A DNA stretch of 64,000 nt from Parietichytrium sp. I65-24A (Eukaryota; Sar; Bigyra; Thraustochytrida; Thraustochytriidae): NCBI GenBank assembly GCA_012862575.1, contig BLSF01000014.1:604386-668385 (forward strand), written 5' to 3'. The position numbers were made by a program, and so were the translations under genes. Numbering within the stretch: position 1 is the stretch's first letter; every line of letters starts with the position of its first letter. The notes below the pieces were generated by a model. It was not told the origin of the DNA, did not search any database, and saw only the letters and a list, made by a program, of their open reading frames with translations. Positions 44,801-53,988 of the stretch are shown in pieces.

Positions 44801-45296
44801 AGGAACTCGAGGGACTCAACAAATCCAGCATTGAAGCAACTCGCACCCAAGAAACATGCGATGAAGGTCGCAAATTCTAGAAACGAAGTTCCAGGCTTCT
44901 TGGTCGATCGCAGCCGGCTATCGACCCAGGTCCGAACAGTCGAAAAGAGAAATCTCCTAGCACGAAGAATAGATCTCCAGGTCTCAGCTCCGCATTGCCC
45001 TCGATCAAACACTCATCACGGATCTTGTTGTAGGTCTCGTTGACCTGAATTCGAAGCCCATGTGTGAACATTTCGTTCATCATATCCTCCTGATACTCCA
45101 GTCGATAGTCTTCAACATCAGGGCAAGCCGTCCAGGTTCCTTCGAAGGCTGCTGATGGTTCACCTGGTAAGGTGGAAGAGCCGGAAGCTCTACTTAAAAG
45201 AACCCTTGGCTTTTTCTTCTTTCGAGCCTTACAGTTGGGGCACGATTTATGGGAGGCCCGTTCGTAGTCCGTCCCTCCGCAACTAATGCAAGGCAT
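41830..45296 (-). pseudogene. piggyBac-like transposase/YqaJ-type nuclease fusion, copy 2, degenerate
   Basis: It has the same architecture as copy 1 but is well diverged. The N-terminal knuckle (C-x2-C-x9-H-x2-C, ATG at 45296) is in one frame and the rest (from about 44990 down to 41830) in another, so a single-base frameshift lies near 44940-45000. The first catalytic Asp is kept (VGDEQVGS, codon 44560-44562). The position exactly 78 residues later, where Asp is required, is Ser (TASKES, 44326-44328). The third Asp is kept (AYRDYN). In the nuclease domain SPDG has become SPNA (Asn at 43306-43308), while EIKT, exactly 22 residues on as in copy 1, and RGQVIQQ remain. A C-terminal Cys/His finger is present. 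The frame after the shift is still open for about 1050 codons. Either a young pseudogene or a non-catalytic derivative. Confidence 0.8.
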
Positions 45297-45404
45297 TCTT
45301 CGCTCTCTCCCCGTGTGCTTGTGCGCGCTCCACTTGCATTCCTGAATCAGGCTGATCCAGTTTTGGGTTTCTTGCGCGCTCCTCCACCTCCTCCAAAATT
45401 TCAA

Positions 45405-46086
45405 AAGTTCAAATTTCGACTCAAATGAAATCCTATTGTTTTCACTAAGATAGATTAGTTTCGGTCAGGGTTGAGCTAGGTCGAGCTCCGTGAGTATTGA
45501 GAGTTCGAATTAGAAAAGTTTTCCATGGGCAGGCAAGGCACATCGCAAAAAACAAATAATGTTTCCATTATCCTTACCACCATGTCGATGACGAAAAAAC
45601 AGTTCTTCGCGCATTGCATTATCCTTACCGTACGGTATGCCAACAGATGAAATGAGGATATGCTCCCCGTGCATCTACCCAACGTTAACTCGCCCAATCT
45701 GACTAACCTGAAGATTTATCTATAATGAGACCGATCTACGAGCCCATTAAACGAGCACAAGTGGCGCGGCCGACATGTGCAAGCCTGTAGGCAAAGTGTG
45801 GAGGTCAGAAAAGACATCCATCTCGTGGGCATATCCATCACCGGGAGTAGCCCACTGGGAGCCGTTGCATTTGAGGGCAACGCTTTTGGGATCTTGAATG
45901 ACGCCTCAAGGTGGACGCAAGCGACTAACCTATAGGAGACCTCTAAGAAAGGATTTACACAATCCCGATGTTTTAGTTCATCTTTGACCAAGTCTTCAGT
46001 TTCAGGACCAAAACCTCCATGTAGATACCTCACCATAGGAACCAGGCGTGCATGGAGAACCTTCGCTATTACAGCGTCGTATTTTT
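45405..46086. other. transposase 5' flank, repeats, no firm gene
   Basis: Two copies of CATTATCCTTACC at 45566-45578 and 45617-45629. A 131-residue minus frame (45716-46111) contains VIAKVLHARLVPMVRYLHGG, faintly like a LINE reverse transcriptase strand, but it runs into the 5S-like sequence and is too weak to annotate. Confidence 0.35.
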
Positions 46087-46199
46087 GGATTGGCCGTACA
46101 CCAGAGCTCATCCGAACTCTGAAGTCTCTGAAGTTAAGCCCAATCTGGCCAGGTCAGTACTACCGTAGGTGGGAAGCCCTGGTGGCGAGCTTTTTTTTT
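46087..46199 (+). ncRNA. 5S rRNA-like sequence, probably a pseudogene
   Basis: GGATTGGCCGTACACC resembles the 5' part of 5S rRNA (GGAT..GGCCATACC). GAACTCTGAAGT, then GAAGTTAAGCCC and GGTCAGTAC, then GTAGGTGGGAAGCC match the loop B/E and internal control region in the right order and spacing. It ends in T9 at 46191-46199, a Pol III terminator. Two faults: CTCTGAAGT is partly repeated (about 9 extra bases) and the 3' part after GTGGGAAGCC is about 14 nt short, so helix I cannot close properly. Hence more likely a decayed or retroposed copy. Confidence 0.5.
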
Positions 46200-46768
46200 G
46201 GCAATTTTTCTGATTCCAACAAGTTCAACTTCTGGGATGCCCAGGAGCTCCCATCGCAACACTGAGGTCTGCAGAGCAGAGCAGCTCTTCCAGAATACAA
46301 CATCTCCGATGTTCACAACGTTATTCCTTTTTTTTTTTCGATTGGTTCTGAAGACCTTTCGAGACTGTCCTGGGAAGCACTTTCACCTAAACCTACCGCT
46401 TTCCTGGGTTCGGAGGTTTTCATCGCGGTAAGCACACATCGACATTCAAGCTGCCCAACGCCCACACAAACCATGGCAGACTGCTTGACGCTTGCCGACA
46501 GACCCCGAAGTCACTCGCTCTTCACTAACTTTACTATTCTCCATCCTTCATCCTTCATTCTTCAACTCCAACGTTTTCCAAGTTCTGAAATCTGAACAAT
46601 CTGAATTCTGGCCAACTGCTAGCGTACTAGCTATCCTCGCCGTAGGGCATACACCTTTCCCTCAAGTCCGATATCGGTCCGCGGAGTCCCATCAGTAAGT
46701 CCATCGGTGGACGCAGGTAGGAGGTGTCTTAGGCGACCCGTGAGGCGGCGCGCAGGGGAGAGACAAGG
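46200..46768. other. intergenic, no gene seen
   Basis: T-rich tract at 46328-46338 and a TGAAATCTGAACAATCTGAATTC run at 46585-46608. Nothing else recognised. Confidence 0.45.
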
Positions 46769-47025
46769 TGCGAGGGAGTGGAAGAGAAGGCTCTCTGTAA
46801 GCTTTGAGCTTTGAGCTGTGTGAGCTCTAACCTAAAAGCTGTGAGCTTTGAGCTGTGAGCTATAAGCTGTGAGCTTTGAGCTGTGCGAGGGAGTGGAAGA
46901 GAAGGCTCTCTGTAAGCTTTGAGCCTTGAGCTATAAGCTGTGAGCTTTGAGCTGCGAGCTTTGAGCTGTGCGAGGGAGTGGAAGAGAAGGCTCTTTGTAA
47001 GTTTTGAGCTTTGAGCTGTGAGCGC
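46769..47025. repeat. composite tandem repeat upstream of SKP1-like gene
   Basis: Three copies of a roughly 40-bp block beginning TGCGAGGGAGTGGAAGAGAA (46770, 46884, 46970) are separated by variable numbers of a 7-9 bp unit (GCTTTGA / GCTGTGA). The array ends about 10 bp before the start codon at 47036, so it forms the 5' leader or core promoter of that gene. Confidence 0.85.
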
Positions 47026-47035
47026 GGGGAAGCAG

Positions 47036-47647
47036 ATGGCACAGTGCGTGCTGGTAGCCAAGGGCAATGAGAGGGTGGTGGCCCCGCTGGATGCCGCGAG
47101 GCTGTGCGTCCTCGTGCGTGAGCTGACAGATGATACAATGTCTCCCGGAGCCGACGGATCCGAAGGCGCCGTGGAGCTGCCGCTGCCGAACATCCCGGCG
47201 GCTGTGCTGCGGAGAGTGATGGAGTTTTGCGTGCATCATTTGGAAGAGCCACTGCCGCAGTTCCCAATGCCCTTGGAGAGCGCAACTTTGAGCGACTTTG
47301 TGCCGCAGTGGTATGTCAATTACATCGACATGAGAGATGACATGGTGCTGGAGATTATAACCGCAGCGTGCTATTTGCACGTGGAGCCGCTGCTCCTGCT
47401 TGGCTGTGCAAAAGTTGGGGTCTCGGTGAAGGAGCAGGACATGAGACGAGCGCCCGGAGCCGGAGCCGGAGCCGGAGCCGAGACCGAGGACGACCTCCCC
47501 GATGATGAGTGCGGCTGCGCTCAAGAGATTCGGGAGCTGGTCGCGGCCGAAAATGCGTGGGATTTTGGCGATGCGGTCCCCAAGTCGCCTCGCCTTTCCA
47601 ACGCGTCGCCCTCTGATATGGCTGTGGAGTCGGCGTCGTCCAGCTGA
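47036..47647 (+). CDS. divergent SKP1-like protein
   Basis: 203 residues from the ATG at 47036. The N-terminal BTB/POZ fold follows SKP1: an initial CVLVAKGNERVVAP strand pair, then AVELPLPNIPAAVLRRVMEFCVHH and a tail-to-core helix YIDMRDDMVLEIITAACYLHVEPLL, leading to LGCAKVGV. The usual linker (GKTPEEIR..F.I.ND) is replaced by about 20 residues containing GAGAGAGAE, encoded by a (GGAGCC)n hexanucleotide at 47456-47484. The last SKP1 helix returns as EIRELVAAENAWDFGD. A Ser-rich tail follows. It presumably docks F-box proteins in SCF ligases, but the altered F-box-binding helices make this uncertain. Tail to tail with canonical SKP1. Confidence 0.8.
   Translation: MAQCVLVAKGNERVVAPLDAARLCVLVRELTDDTMSPGADGSEGAVELPLPNIPAAVLRRVMEFCVHHLEEPLPQFPMPLESATLSDFVPQWYVNYIDMRDDMVLEIITAACYLHVEPLLLLGCAKVGVSVKEQDMRRAPGAGAGAGAETEDDLPDDECGCAQEIRELVAAENAWDFGDAVPKSPRLSNASPSDMAVESASSS
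47456..47484 (+). repeat. (GGAGCC)n coding hexanucleotide repeat
   Basis: Four to five GGAGCC units encode alternating Gly-Ala in the linker of the SKP1-like protein. This is a length-variable site by nature. Confidence 0.85.
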
Positions 47648-48012
47648 TCCGGAGAGAAGGGAAGGCCGGCTCCTGCTTGCGCGTTTCTGCTTTGTATAGT
47701 TTTAGATTTTGAGTTTTGCAAACTGGCAATCGAGCTCCCATGTGCCAATTTAGTCGAGCTCGTGCTTTGTGCAACCGCTTCTGGAGGCGCGTCAGCATTC
47801 TCGTAAAAATAGTTCCCACGAGTTGATGGCAGCGCACGGGGCAAGGTTGTGAACATGTGGCTCGGAGCCCAGGTAAATAAATTTTAAAAAGAGGCGAAAC
47901 TTGAAGGAAATGTTATAAAAAGAGTTCGCAACAAATCAGTGGTATTTTGAAATCGCAGACAGCAGGCTGCCACCAGGTAGTATTTGTACGTTATCAGATC
48001 AGGGTATGTCCT

Positions 48013-48528
48013 TCATGTGTCCTCGCACCACTTGTTCTCCTCCCTCACACGAGCCTCCTCCTCGGGAGTAAAGTCGTTTGTGATGCTGAAGGTGTCGCGA
48101 ATCTCCTCAGGGGTCTTGCCTTTGATCATCGAGGCCACCTTTGCGCAGGTCAAATCGAGGAGGCTCTTGATGTCCATGTAGTTGGCTGCAAGAATAAGTT
48201 CAAAAAGGAGCTCCTGGTCGAGGTCCACAAAAGACGCGTCCCACTCTGCCACGACCTCATTCATGTTGGAGCTCTTGAGGGGCTTTTCGATCTCTGGCAT
48301 CGGGTCCTTGACATGGTGTTCACAAAACTCCACAACCTTCTCCAGCACGGCACTCTTTACATTAGGCAAAGGAATCTCTGGCGTGGAGTCGTCTCCCTCC
48401 TCCTCGTCGATCATCTCCTTCACGAGCACGCTCATCATGGCCGTGGATCTGTCCACTTCAATCCTTTTCCCATCCTGGCTAGTGAGCACGCACTTGCCCT
48501 TCACCATACTCTCCGGAGCGCCAGACAT
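48013..48528 (-). CDS. SKP1: SKP1, SCF ubiquitin ligase adaptor
   Basis: 171 residues from the ATG at 48528. Full SKP1 consensus: an N-terminal KCVLTSQDGKRIEVD strand, EIPLPNVKSAVLEKVVEFCEHH, WDASFVDLDQELLFELILAANYMDIKSLLDL, then the signature TCAKVASMIKGKTPEEIR, FSITNDFTPEEE and a final VREENKWCEDT. It links CUL1 to F-box proteins. The normal WAFE ending is WCEDT here, a small C-terminal change in the helix that contacts F-boxes. No intron. Convergent with the divergent paralogue 365 bp away. Confidence 0.96.
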   Translation of the reverse strand: MSGAPESMVKGKCVLTSQDGKRIEVDRSTAMMSVLVKEMIDEEEGDDSTPEIPLPNVKSAVLEKVVEFCEHHVKDPMPEIEKPLKSSNMNEVVAEWDASFVDLDQELLFELILAANYMDIKSLLDLTCAKVASMIKGKTPEEIRDTFSITNDFTPEEEARVREENKWCEDT

Positions 48529-48697
48529 CTTGCACTACTTTCCCCTTTCGCAAAACCTTCCTGCGACACGGTAAGCAACAACGAAACACGCCACTTTCAC
48601 GTCAGATTAAACCGCAATAAACCACAACGAAACCTGCTCTTCCGCACCTTTCTCCCTTATATATATATATACAGCCACCGCTCTCTGATCATATTCG

Positions 48698-48731
<34 letters not shown>

Positions 48732-50137
48732 GGGGTGCGCGGCGCGTACACTTACTTACCACAGTCGCTGTGCTTCGCAAATTGCTCACGCACTTGTGTC
48801 CTCCTTTTTCGAGTCCTTTCTCTCGGTCTGGTTGCAACTTTCCCTCCGAACTTCAACCCGCAGAGTTCTACCGATCAGCGTATCTGGGGGTAGGCAGAAC
48901 GACACCGAACATTGGCGTGTGGGCTACGAAATGGATAGTAAAGAGTACTGGGCGGGACCCCGTGGTTTAAAGCCAGTAGTTGAACTGCGTTATGGATTTG
49001 AGTAGATAAAGCTTATGGATACTACCGGAACCGTTCTGTGCGTTCCTCTTGGGTTGCTCAGCTTGGCTGTTTAAGCTCTGTACTAGCATGTTCTAGCTCG
49101 TGGATAAGAGCTTAGGCACATTCTTTAGCAATCGCATAGTGACACATTATTATTATTATTATTAGGTAAGCTCAATTTCAAAAACTTATTCCTGGAACAG
49201 AGTGCTTCTAGGTTTAGAAGGATACCTACTGGAAACTCCACAACGAAGCGTACCATGCTGTTCAGTAGAGATCAAAGAACGAGTCTCGAACAAAGAACTG
49301 CGCTTTAGGTGAACAAAACGAACCTCAAGAAAGAATTCGGACCATTTGGGCCACATTAAGACACGGGCACTGAACGTCCACGCACTTTGGGTCAATCCTC
49401 CACCCAGGAGTTAAGACCGGCTTTCCTTACAGCTCGCTAATATAACGTCTAAGAGCCCCGAGGAGACAGCGAGGGAGGTGATGCTACCAGACCCTTACCA
49501 GCCCATGTAAGCTAAAAAGTACTTACGCGCGATGAAGAGAGCCCATCAGATTTATTTTATTCATGTTCTCAAAATCAATCAAAAGACAACAAACAGTCGT
49601 TTCGTCCGCAACTCAATCGCCTTCGTGTTGAAGACAACCATTACAGCCAGTCAGTGGCGACCGAAGCCATGGTCCGCGCCAAACAAACCCTCGGTGGTAT
49701 TGTCATCTCCACTCCAAAAGTCTCTTCTACTCCCCCATTCGGAAACGCATACTCGTGCTCCTCTTGTAAACCTAGCTAGTATAGTACTACCACCGGCGCA
49801 ATCTGGTGGGCTATGAAGGCTATAACACCAGTTAAGATCGAGAGGAGACGGAGGGATGGCCTTGTTTAGCAAGTGAAGGGCCAAAGGTGATCGACGGTGC
49901 AAAGGACAATCATTTGGCGGCAGTCAACAGTCAACAGTCAGCAGTCAACAGTCAACAGTCAGCAGTTTCACAAGTACAGGCGCCGAAGAGACGCGACATA
50001 CAGTATACGTGGGAGCCCGTGTGTTTGTGGTGTTGCGTTGCTTTGTTGTTGCGACCTTGCGTCCTTGCGGGGTTTGGACTTGGAGGACAGTGCGAGTCAG
50101 TGTGGCTGGAAAAGGTGGCAGGGAGACTGAGAAAAGA
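48529..50137. other. 1.6-kb intergenic region with microsatellites
   Basis: (TA)n at about 48659-48672 and (TC)n at about 48703-48729 in the SKP1 upstream region; (ATT)n at 49149-49163; and a CAGTCAA/CAGTCAG heptamer array at about 49920-49966. No gene supported. Confidence 0.55.
49920..49966. repeat. CAGTCAR heptamer array
   Basis: Six or seven tandem copies of CAGTCAA/CAGTCAG about 170 bp upstream of the membrane coiled-coil gene. Confidence 0.85.
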
Positions 50138-51343
50138 ATGGGGGTGGGCAGATTGTGCGAGAGCTGGGGCCGCGAGTGCTCCGTGGCTGTGGCCGAGCGC
50201 GTGAATAACATCTCGGCTCATGGGCAGGAGCGCATGGAGATGGGTTTGAGTATGGAGAAGGTCAAGCTGGGGAATGGGGACAAGACGCCAGGCTACGCAT
50301 TTCGTGCGGTAACGGTGAAGCGCTTTCTTACGTTGGCGTTGCTGATGGCGCTCGCGATGATCCTCGCCGTCGTCTTTAGCTATCGCGCTGCGATCCAAGA
50401 GAGGTACAAGCTTTACATGGCTCAGAAAACCTATGCCTCGAAGGTGCTGCAAGGAGACGCAGAGAGTATCGCGCAGACCCTGCAGCTCGAAGCAGCCTTG
50501 TCCACACAGGCCTCTACCAAGGAGGATGTGATTCGATTGCTCAAAAGAATTCGGGGATTCTCCTCCAAAAAATTTCAGGAAGTCAAACAACAAGTCTCTG
50601 GCGATCCGCATCTCCTCATTCAGATCAGTGACATCTTGCAAAAGGTGGAGACGTACATTGATTCCGAGCGTGACGATTTCTTGCACGAGTTTGAGCAAGA
50701 AGAGGAGAAGCGTAGAGGACAGATTCTCGCCCTACGCCGCAAGCAGACCGATGCTCTTGAGAAGCTGTTGCACCGCGTTACAGATGTTCGCTTGGAAGCA
50801 CTGGAAGATATGCTCAATGACCTGTTTGACCGCGTAGAAAGTTCTTTAGAAGTGTCCTTGCCGGAGAACTTGTGGGAGTCCTTGGAAGATCTCGTGGATC
50901 ATCTCTATCAAGATGATCTTACGGTTTCGCAGGGCAAGGTGGACTTTCAGCGCAAATTTGCGCCATACTTTCGCCACCCAGGTTTGCCAGCCGAGCTGCA
51001 AGATCGTATGAGAGCTGCCCAGCAGGCCGGCGACCTTGCGGACGTTCTGGATGAGATCTACGAAGGCGTCCAGATCTACCGCGGAAGGGAAGCGTTGAAG
51101 AAGATTAACGCGGCGTGGATTGCGGTGAAGCGCGAGTCTGAAAAGGCTGACGCCACCAATTTGAAGGACGTGGAGGATGCAGAATCAAGGTACGCAAAAG
51201 CGACCGTTGACTCTGTCATCAAGGTACAGGAGCTTATCAACGAAGGATTGATTCCCCAGGACTTTTTGGACTTTGACTCGATCGAGTTCGACGTGAGTGA
51301 CGACGAAGATAACCTTCCTGAGGATTTCACTTCTGACAGCTGA
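50138..51343 (+). CDS. single-pass membrane coiled-coil protein, unknown family
   Basis: 401 residues from the first in-frame ATG at 50138; a better-looking start may be the ATG cluster at 50234-50254 (MEMGLSMEKV). One membrane segment follows (FLTLALLMALAMILAVVFSY), then a long charged helical region (SERDDFLHEFEQEEEKRRGQ, RKQTDALEKLLHRV) and an acidic C-terminus (DVSDDEDNLPEDFTSDS). Type II topology is likely, since the segment before the helix is basic. I do not recognise the family. A segment of this gene (51005-51118, RMRAAQQAGDLADVLDEIYEG region) occurs as three fossil copies in the downstream array, which marks it as the source of a captured fragment. Confidence 0.75.
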   Translation: MGVGRLCESWGRECSVAVAERVNNISAHGQERMEMGLSMEKVKLGNGDKTPGYAFRAVTVKRFLTLALLMALAMILAVVFSYRAAIQERYKLYMAQKTYASKVLQGDAESIAQTLQLEAALSTQASTKEDVIRLLKRIRGFSSKKFQEVKQQVSGDPHLLIQISDILQKVETYIDSERDDFLHEFEQEEEKRRGQILALRRKQTDALEKLLHRVTDVRLEALEDMLNDLFDRVESSLEVSLPENLWESLEDLVDHLYQDDLTVSQGKVDFQRKFAPYFRHPGLPAELQDRMRAAQQAGDLADVLDEIYEGVQIYRGREALKKINAAWIAVKRESEKADATNLKDVEDAESRYAKATVDSVIKVQELINEGLIPQDFLDFDSIEFDVSDDEDNLPEDFTSDS

Positions 51344-51940
51344 GCAGCATCTCAAAGGAGGAGCGGGTTGGGGACGTTATACAATTAGTCTCCACCATTC
51401 CGCACCAAGTGTCTTTTCCAGACAGACGATTTTTTTGTATATGTAGTGCTGCAGCGCCCAACAACAAGGTCAGCTCTACAGCCGTGCTCAAAGCAGTGTC
51501 CTCTTCACTTGCTTCTTTTTATTCCTTGCTCGCTTGAGGCATTGGTGCTGGAGGTGCCGATACTCAGTACAATCCCATTCATCAAGGAACTGTTCACGAC
51601 GTGTAGAATAGAAAAGAGTCATTCTTTCTTCTCCAAACTATACTTTACTTTTGACTTCCTGCGTGCCTGATCAAGTCTTATTTCATTTAAAAACCTCTTA
51701 ACGACGAACAACACAGTTAATTAAACTTAAAAAAAAAAGTCGAGCGTGAGCGCAACCGGAAAGAAAGGCACGAACAGTCAATGTCGGGCAAGTTAGCACC
51801 ATCTCGCAATTTGGTTTTGACGAGAAATAGAATTTTGTGTCTCGTTTTGCAGATGTGAGGTTTGCATGCAAAGAACGCCATCACGGGCCGTTTGTCGCAA
51901 TTTTCCCTGCTCTAGGCGGTCTAAAGCTGTCTGGAAAAGT
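51344..51940. other. 3' flank, no gene seen
   Basis: AT-rich around 51650-51740 (TTAATTAAACTTAAAAAAAA). This is the boundary before the duplicated units begin at about 51941. Confidence 0.5.
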
Positions 51941-52261
51941 GTAGAATCCTCGCCTTGGATACGTTGCAGGAGAGACTTAGGTTAGGCAAGCCTCACACTC
52001 TCGCACCCCACCTTCCGATACGGTTTGTTTACGCTGCACTTCGTGGCTTCACTTAAAAACTCTCGCTCCAAAACCTTTTATGGAACCAAATCAAACACTG
52101 TGGCGTCGCGATAGAAGGTAATGTTGTAGAAGAAATACGTTTGGATTTCCGCGCGGAAGGCTAATCTACCAGCACTCTGCCGAAACAAGTGTACTCCAGA
52201 AGAGATTCAAGTGAGGTTTTTTTCATCTTAAATACAGATTTCTTTTAAAAGTAGGCGAAAG

Positions 52262-52882
52262 CTAAGCTGCCATCAAACGGAGCGTAACCAGAAGAGCGAA
52301 CGCGGAGGCAGTGACAGAGGTTCCGGCACTTGGTGATGTGGGTTGATTTGTGGGTTGATTTGTGGGTTGAGGAGTTGTGGCGGTCACAGTGAGTTCGTAT
52401 GAAGTGTTCACCTGAGTGAACACAGTGAATGAGACTGAGCCAGGCAAGAAATTTGCTCCGCGGGAGCTGGTGAAAGGAGTGCCGTTTGGGTACAGAGACT
52501 GAAAATTGTATCCCCACATGCCGCGATAGTTGCTGATCACGAAAGTACTGTTTTCGAAATCGCTTGTGGATGGGAGAGCCATCTGCGCGCACGTGTTGTT
52601 GAGTGCGGACTGCGACTCACTCGTGAACGAGTCGGTCTCCCCAGCCAACTTGTAGGTGAAGTCAAACTCGGGTATGAAAGGAAGCGGTGCGGTGAAGTTT
52701 TGCAAATCCTGGTCCACCATGTCATAAATTGCTTGACATAGTGCCGTGACGTTGTCATCCGCCAACTGCCGCTCTTCTTGCAGTGCAAACTGCTTGTTGT
52801 GCAGCGACGTCGCTTCTCCGTGTTGCACTGCTGCGAAGAACATGCATACGGCTGCCGCACCTAAAGTATTTCCGCGCACCAT
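52262..52882 (-). CDS. secreted, probably GPI-anchored protein, array copy 1
   Basis: 206 residues. The N-terminal signal peptide (GAAAVCMFFAAV core) probably ends near residue 24. The mature part has NVT, NFT, NNT and NST sequons and a central conserved block (SALNNTCAQMALPSTSDFEN, then YRGMWGYNFQSLYP). A Pro/Thr stalk with PTNQPTNQPT precedes SAGTSVTASAFALLVTLRLM, a small-residue site followed by a hydrophobic tail as in GPI signals. Two Cys in the mature region could pair. A cell-surface glycoprotein is inferred; the family is unknown to me. Almost identical to copy 2 (one residue in the stalk, Thr versus Ile). Confidence 0.82.
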   Translation of the reverse strand: MVRGNTLGAAAVCMFFAAVQHGEATSLHNKQFALQEERQLADDNVTALCQAIYDMVDQDLQNFTAPLPFIPEFDFTYKLAGETDSFTSESQSALNNTCAQMALPSTSDFENSTFVISNYRGMWGYNFQSLYPNGTPFTSSRGANFLPGSVSFTVFTQVNTSYELTVTATTPQPTNQPTNQPTSPSAGTSVTASAFALLVTLRLMAA

Positions 52883-53036
52883 CTTCCTGCCTTCCTTTTC
52901 GCTTTTTCAACCGGGTGAGCTCTCTCTGCTTGAGTCCTTTTTCGCGCGTTGTTGTCGGATCTTTCTATGCTGAGCGATTGGGAACTGTTGCACGGGGTGA
53001 AGTGAAAAAAACAAAACAAAAGCAAATTCAGCACTT

Positions 53037-53037
53037 N
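53037..53037. other. single N at duplication junction
   Basis: The N replaces the base between GCACTT and GGTGTAGATTCC, at the boundary of units 1 and 2. It probably marks an assembly join of unknown true length. Confidence 0.7.
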
Positions 53038-53367
53038 GGTGTAGATTCCTCGCCTTGGCTACGTTGCAGGAGAGACTTTAACTTCGGTTGCAAGCCTCAC
53101 ACTCTCGCACCCCACCTTCCGATACGGTTTGTTTACGCTGCACTTCGTGGCTTCACTTAAAAACTCTCGCTCCAAAACCTTTTATGGAACCAAATCAAAC
53201 ACTGTGGCGTCGCGATAGAAGGAAATGTTGTAGAAGAAATACGTTTGGATTTCCGCGCGGAAGGCTAATCTACCAGCACTCTGCCGAAACAAGTGTACTC
53301 CAGAAGAGATTCAAGTGAGGTTTTTTTCATCTTAAAAATACAGATTTCTTTTAAAAGTAGGCGAAAG

Positions 53368-53988
53368 CTAAGCTGCCATCAAACGGAGCGTAACCAGAAG
53401 AGCGAACGCGGAGGCAGTGACAGAGGTTCCGGCACTTGGTGATGTGGGTTGATTTGTGGGTTGGTTTGTGGGTTGAGGAATTGTGGCGGTCACAGTGAGT
53501 TCGTATGAAGTGTTCACCTGAGTGAACACAGTGAATGAGACTGAGCCAGGCAAGAAATTTGCTCCGCGGGAGCTGGTGAAAGGAGTGCCGTTTGGGTACA
53601 GAGACTGAAAATTGTATCCCCACATGCCGCGATAGTTGCTGATCACGAAAGTACTGTTTTCGAAATCGCTTGTGGATGGGAGAGCCATCTGCGCGCACGT
53701 GTTGTTGAGTGCGGACTGCGACTCACTCGTGAACGAGTCGGTCTCCCCAGCCAACTTGTAGGTAAAGTCAAACTCGGGTATGAAAGGAAGCGGTGCGGTG
53801 AAGTTTTGCAAATCCTGGTCCACCATGTCATAAATTGCTTGACATAGTGCCGTGACGTTGTCATCCGCCAACTGCCGCTCTTCTTGCAGTGCAAACTGCT
53901 TGTTGTGCAGCGACGTCGCTTCTCCGTGTTGCACTGCTGCGAAGAACATGCATACCGCTGCCGCACCTAAAGTATTTCCGCGCACCAT
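53368..53988 (-). CDS. secreted, probably GPI-anchored protein, array copy 2
   Basis: 206 residues, nearly identical to copy 1 in protein and DNA: same signal peptide, same sequons, same C-terminal GPI-type tail. It differs at one stalk residue (TIPQ for TTPQ). The 5' leader is also shared, so both should be expressed alike if both exist. The near identity means a very recent duplication, or one real gene represented twice by assembly. Confidence 0.8.
   Translation of the reverse strand: MVRGNTLGAAAVCMFFAAVQHGEATSLHNKQFALQEERQLADDNVTALCQAIYDMVDQDLQNFTAPLPFIPEFDFTYKLAGETDSFTSESQSALNNTCAQMALPSTSDFENSTFVISNYRGMWGYNFQSLYPNGTPFTSSRGANFLPGSVSFTVFTQVNTSYELTVTATIPQPTNQPTNQPTSPSAGTSVTASAFALLVTLRLMAA

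Noticed and set aside
41628-45692. TTAA sites (TTAACACTG left, TTAACGTTG right) as ends of copy 2
   Set aside because: Beyond TTAAC the two sides do not match as inverted repeats.
45716-46111. 131-residue minus frame resembling a LINE reverse transcriptase strand
   Set aside because: The match is one short stretch and part of it lies on the 5S-like sequence. No catalytic YxDD is seen.
47947-48732. 261-residue plus-strand frame opposite SKP1
   Set aside because: Antisense shadow of a certain SKP1 gene ending in a (TC)n microsatellite.
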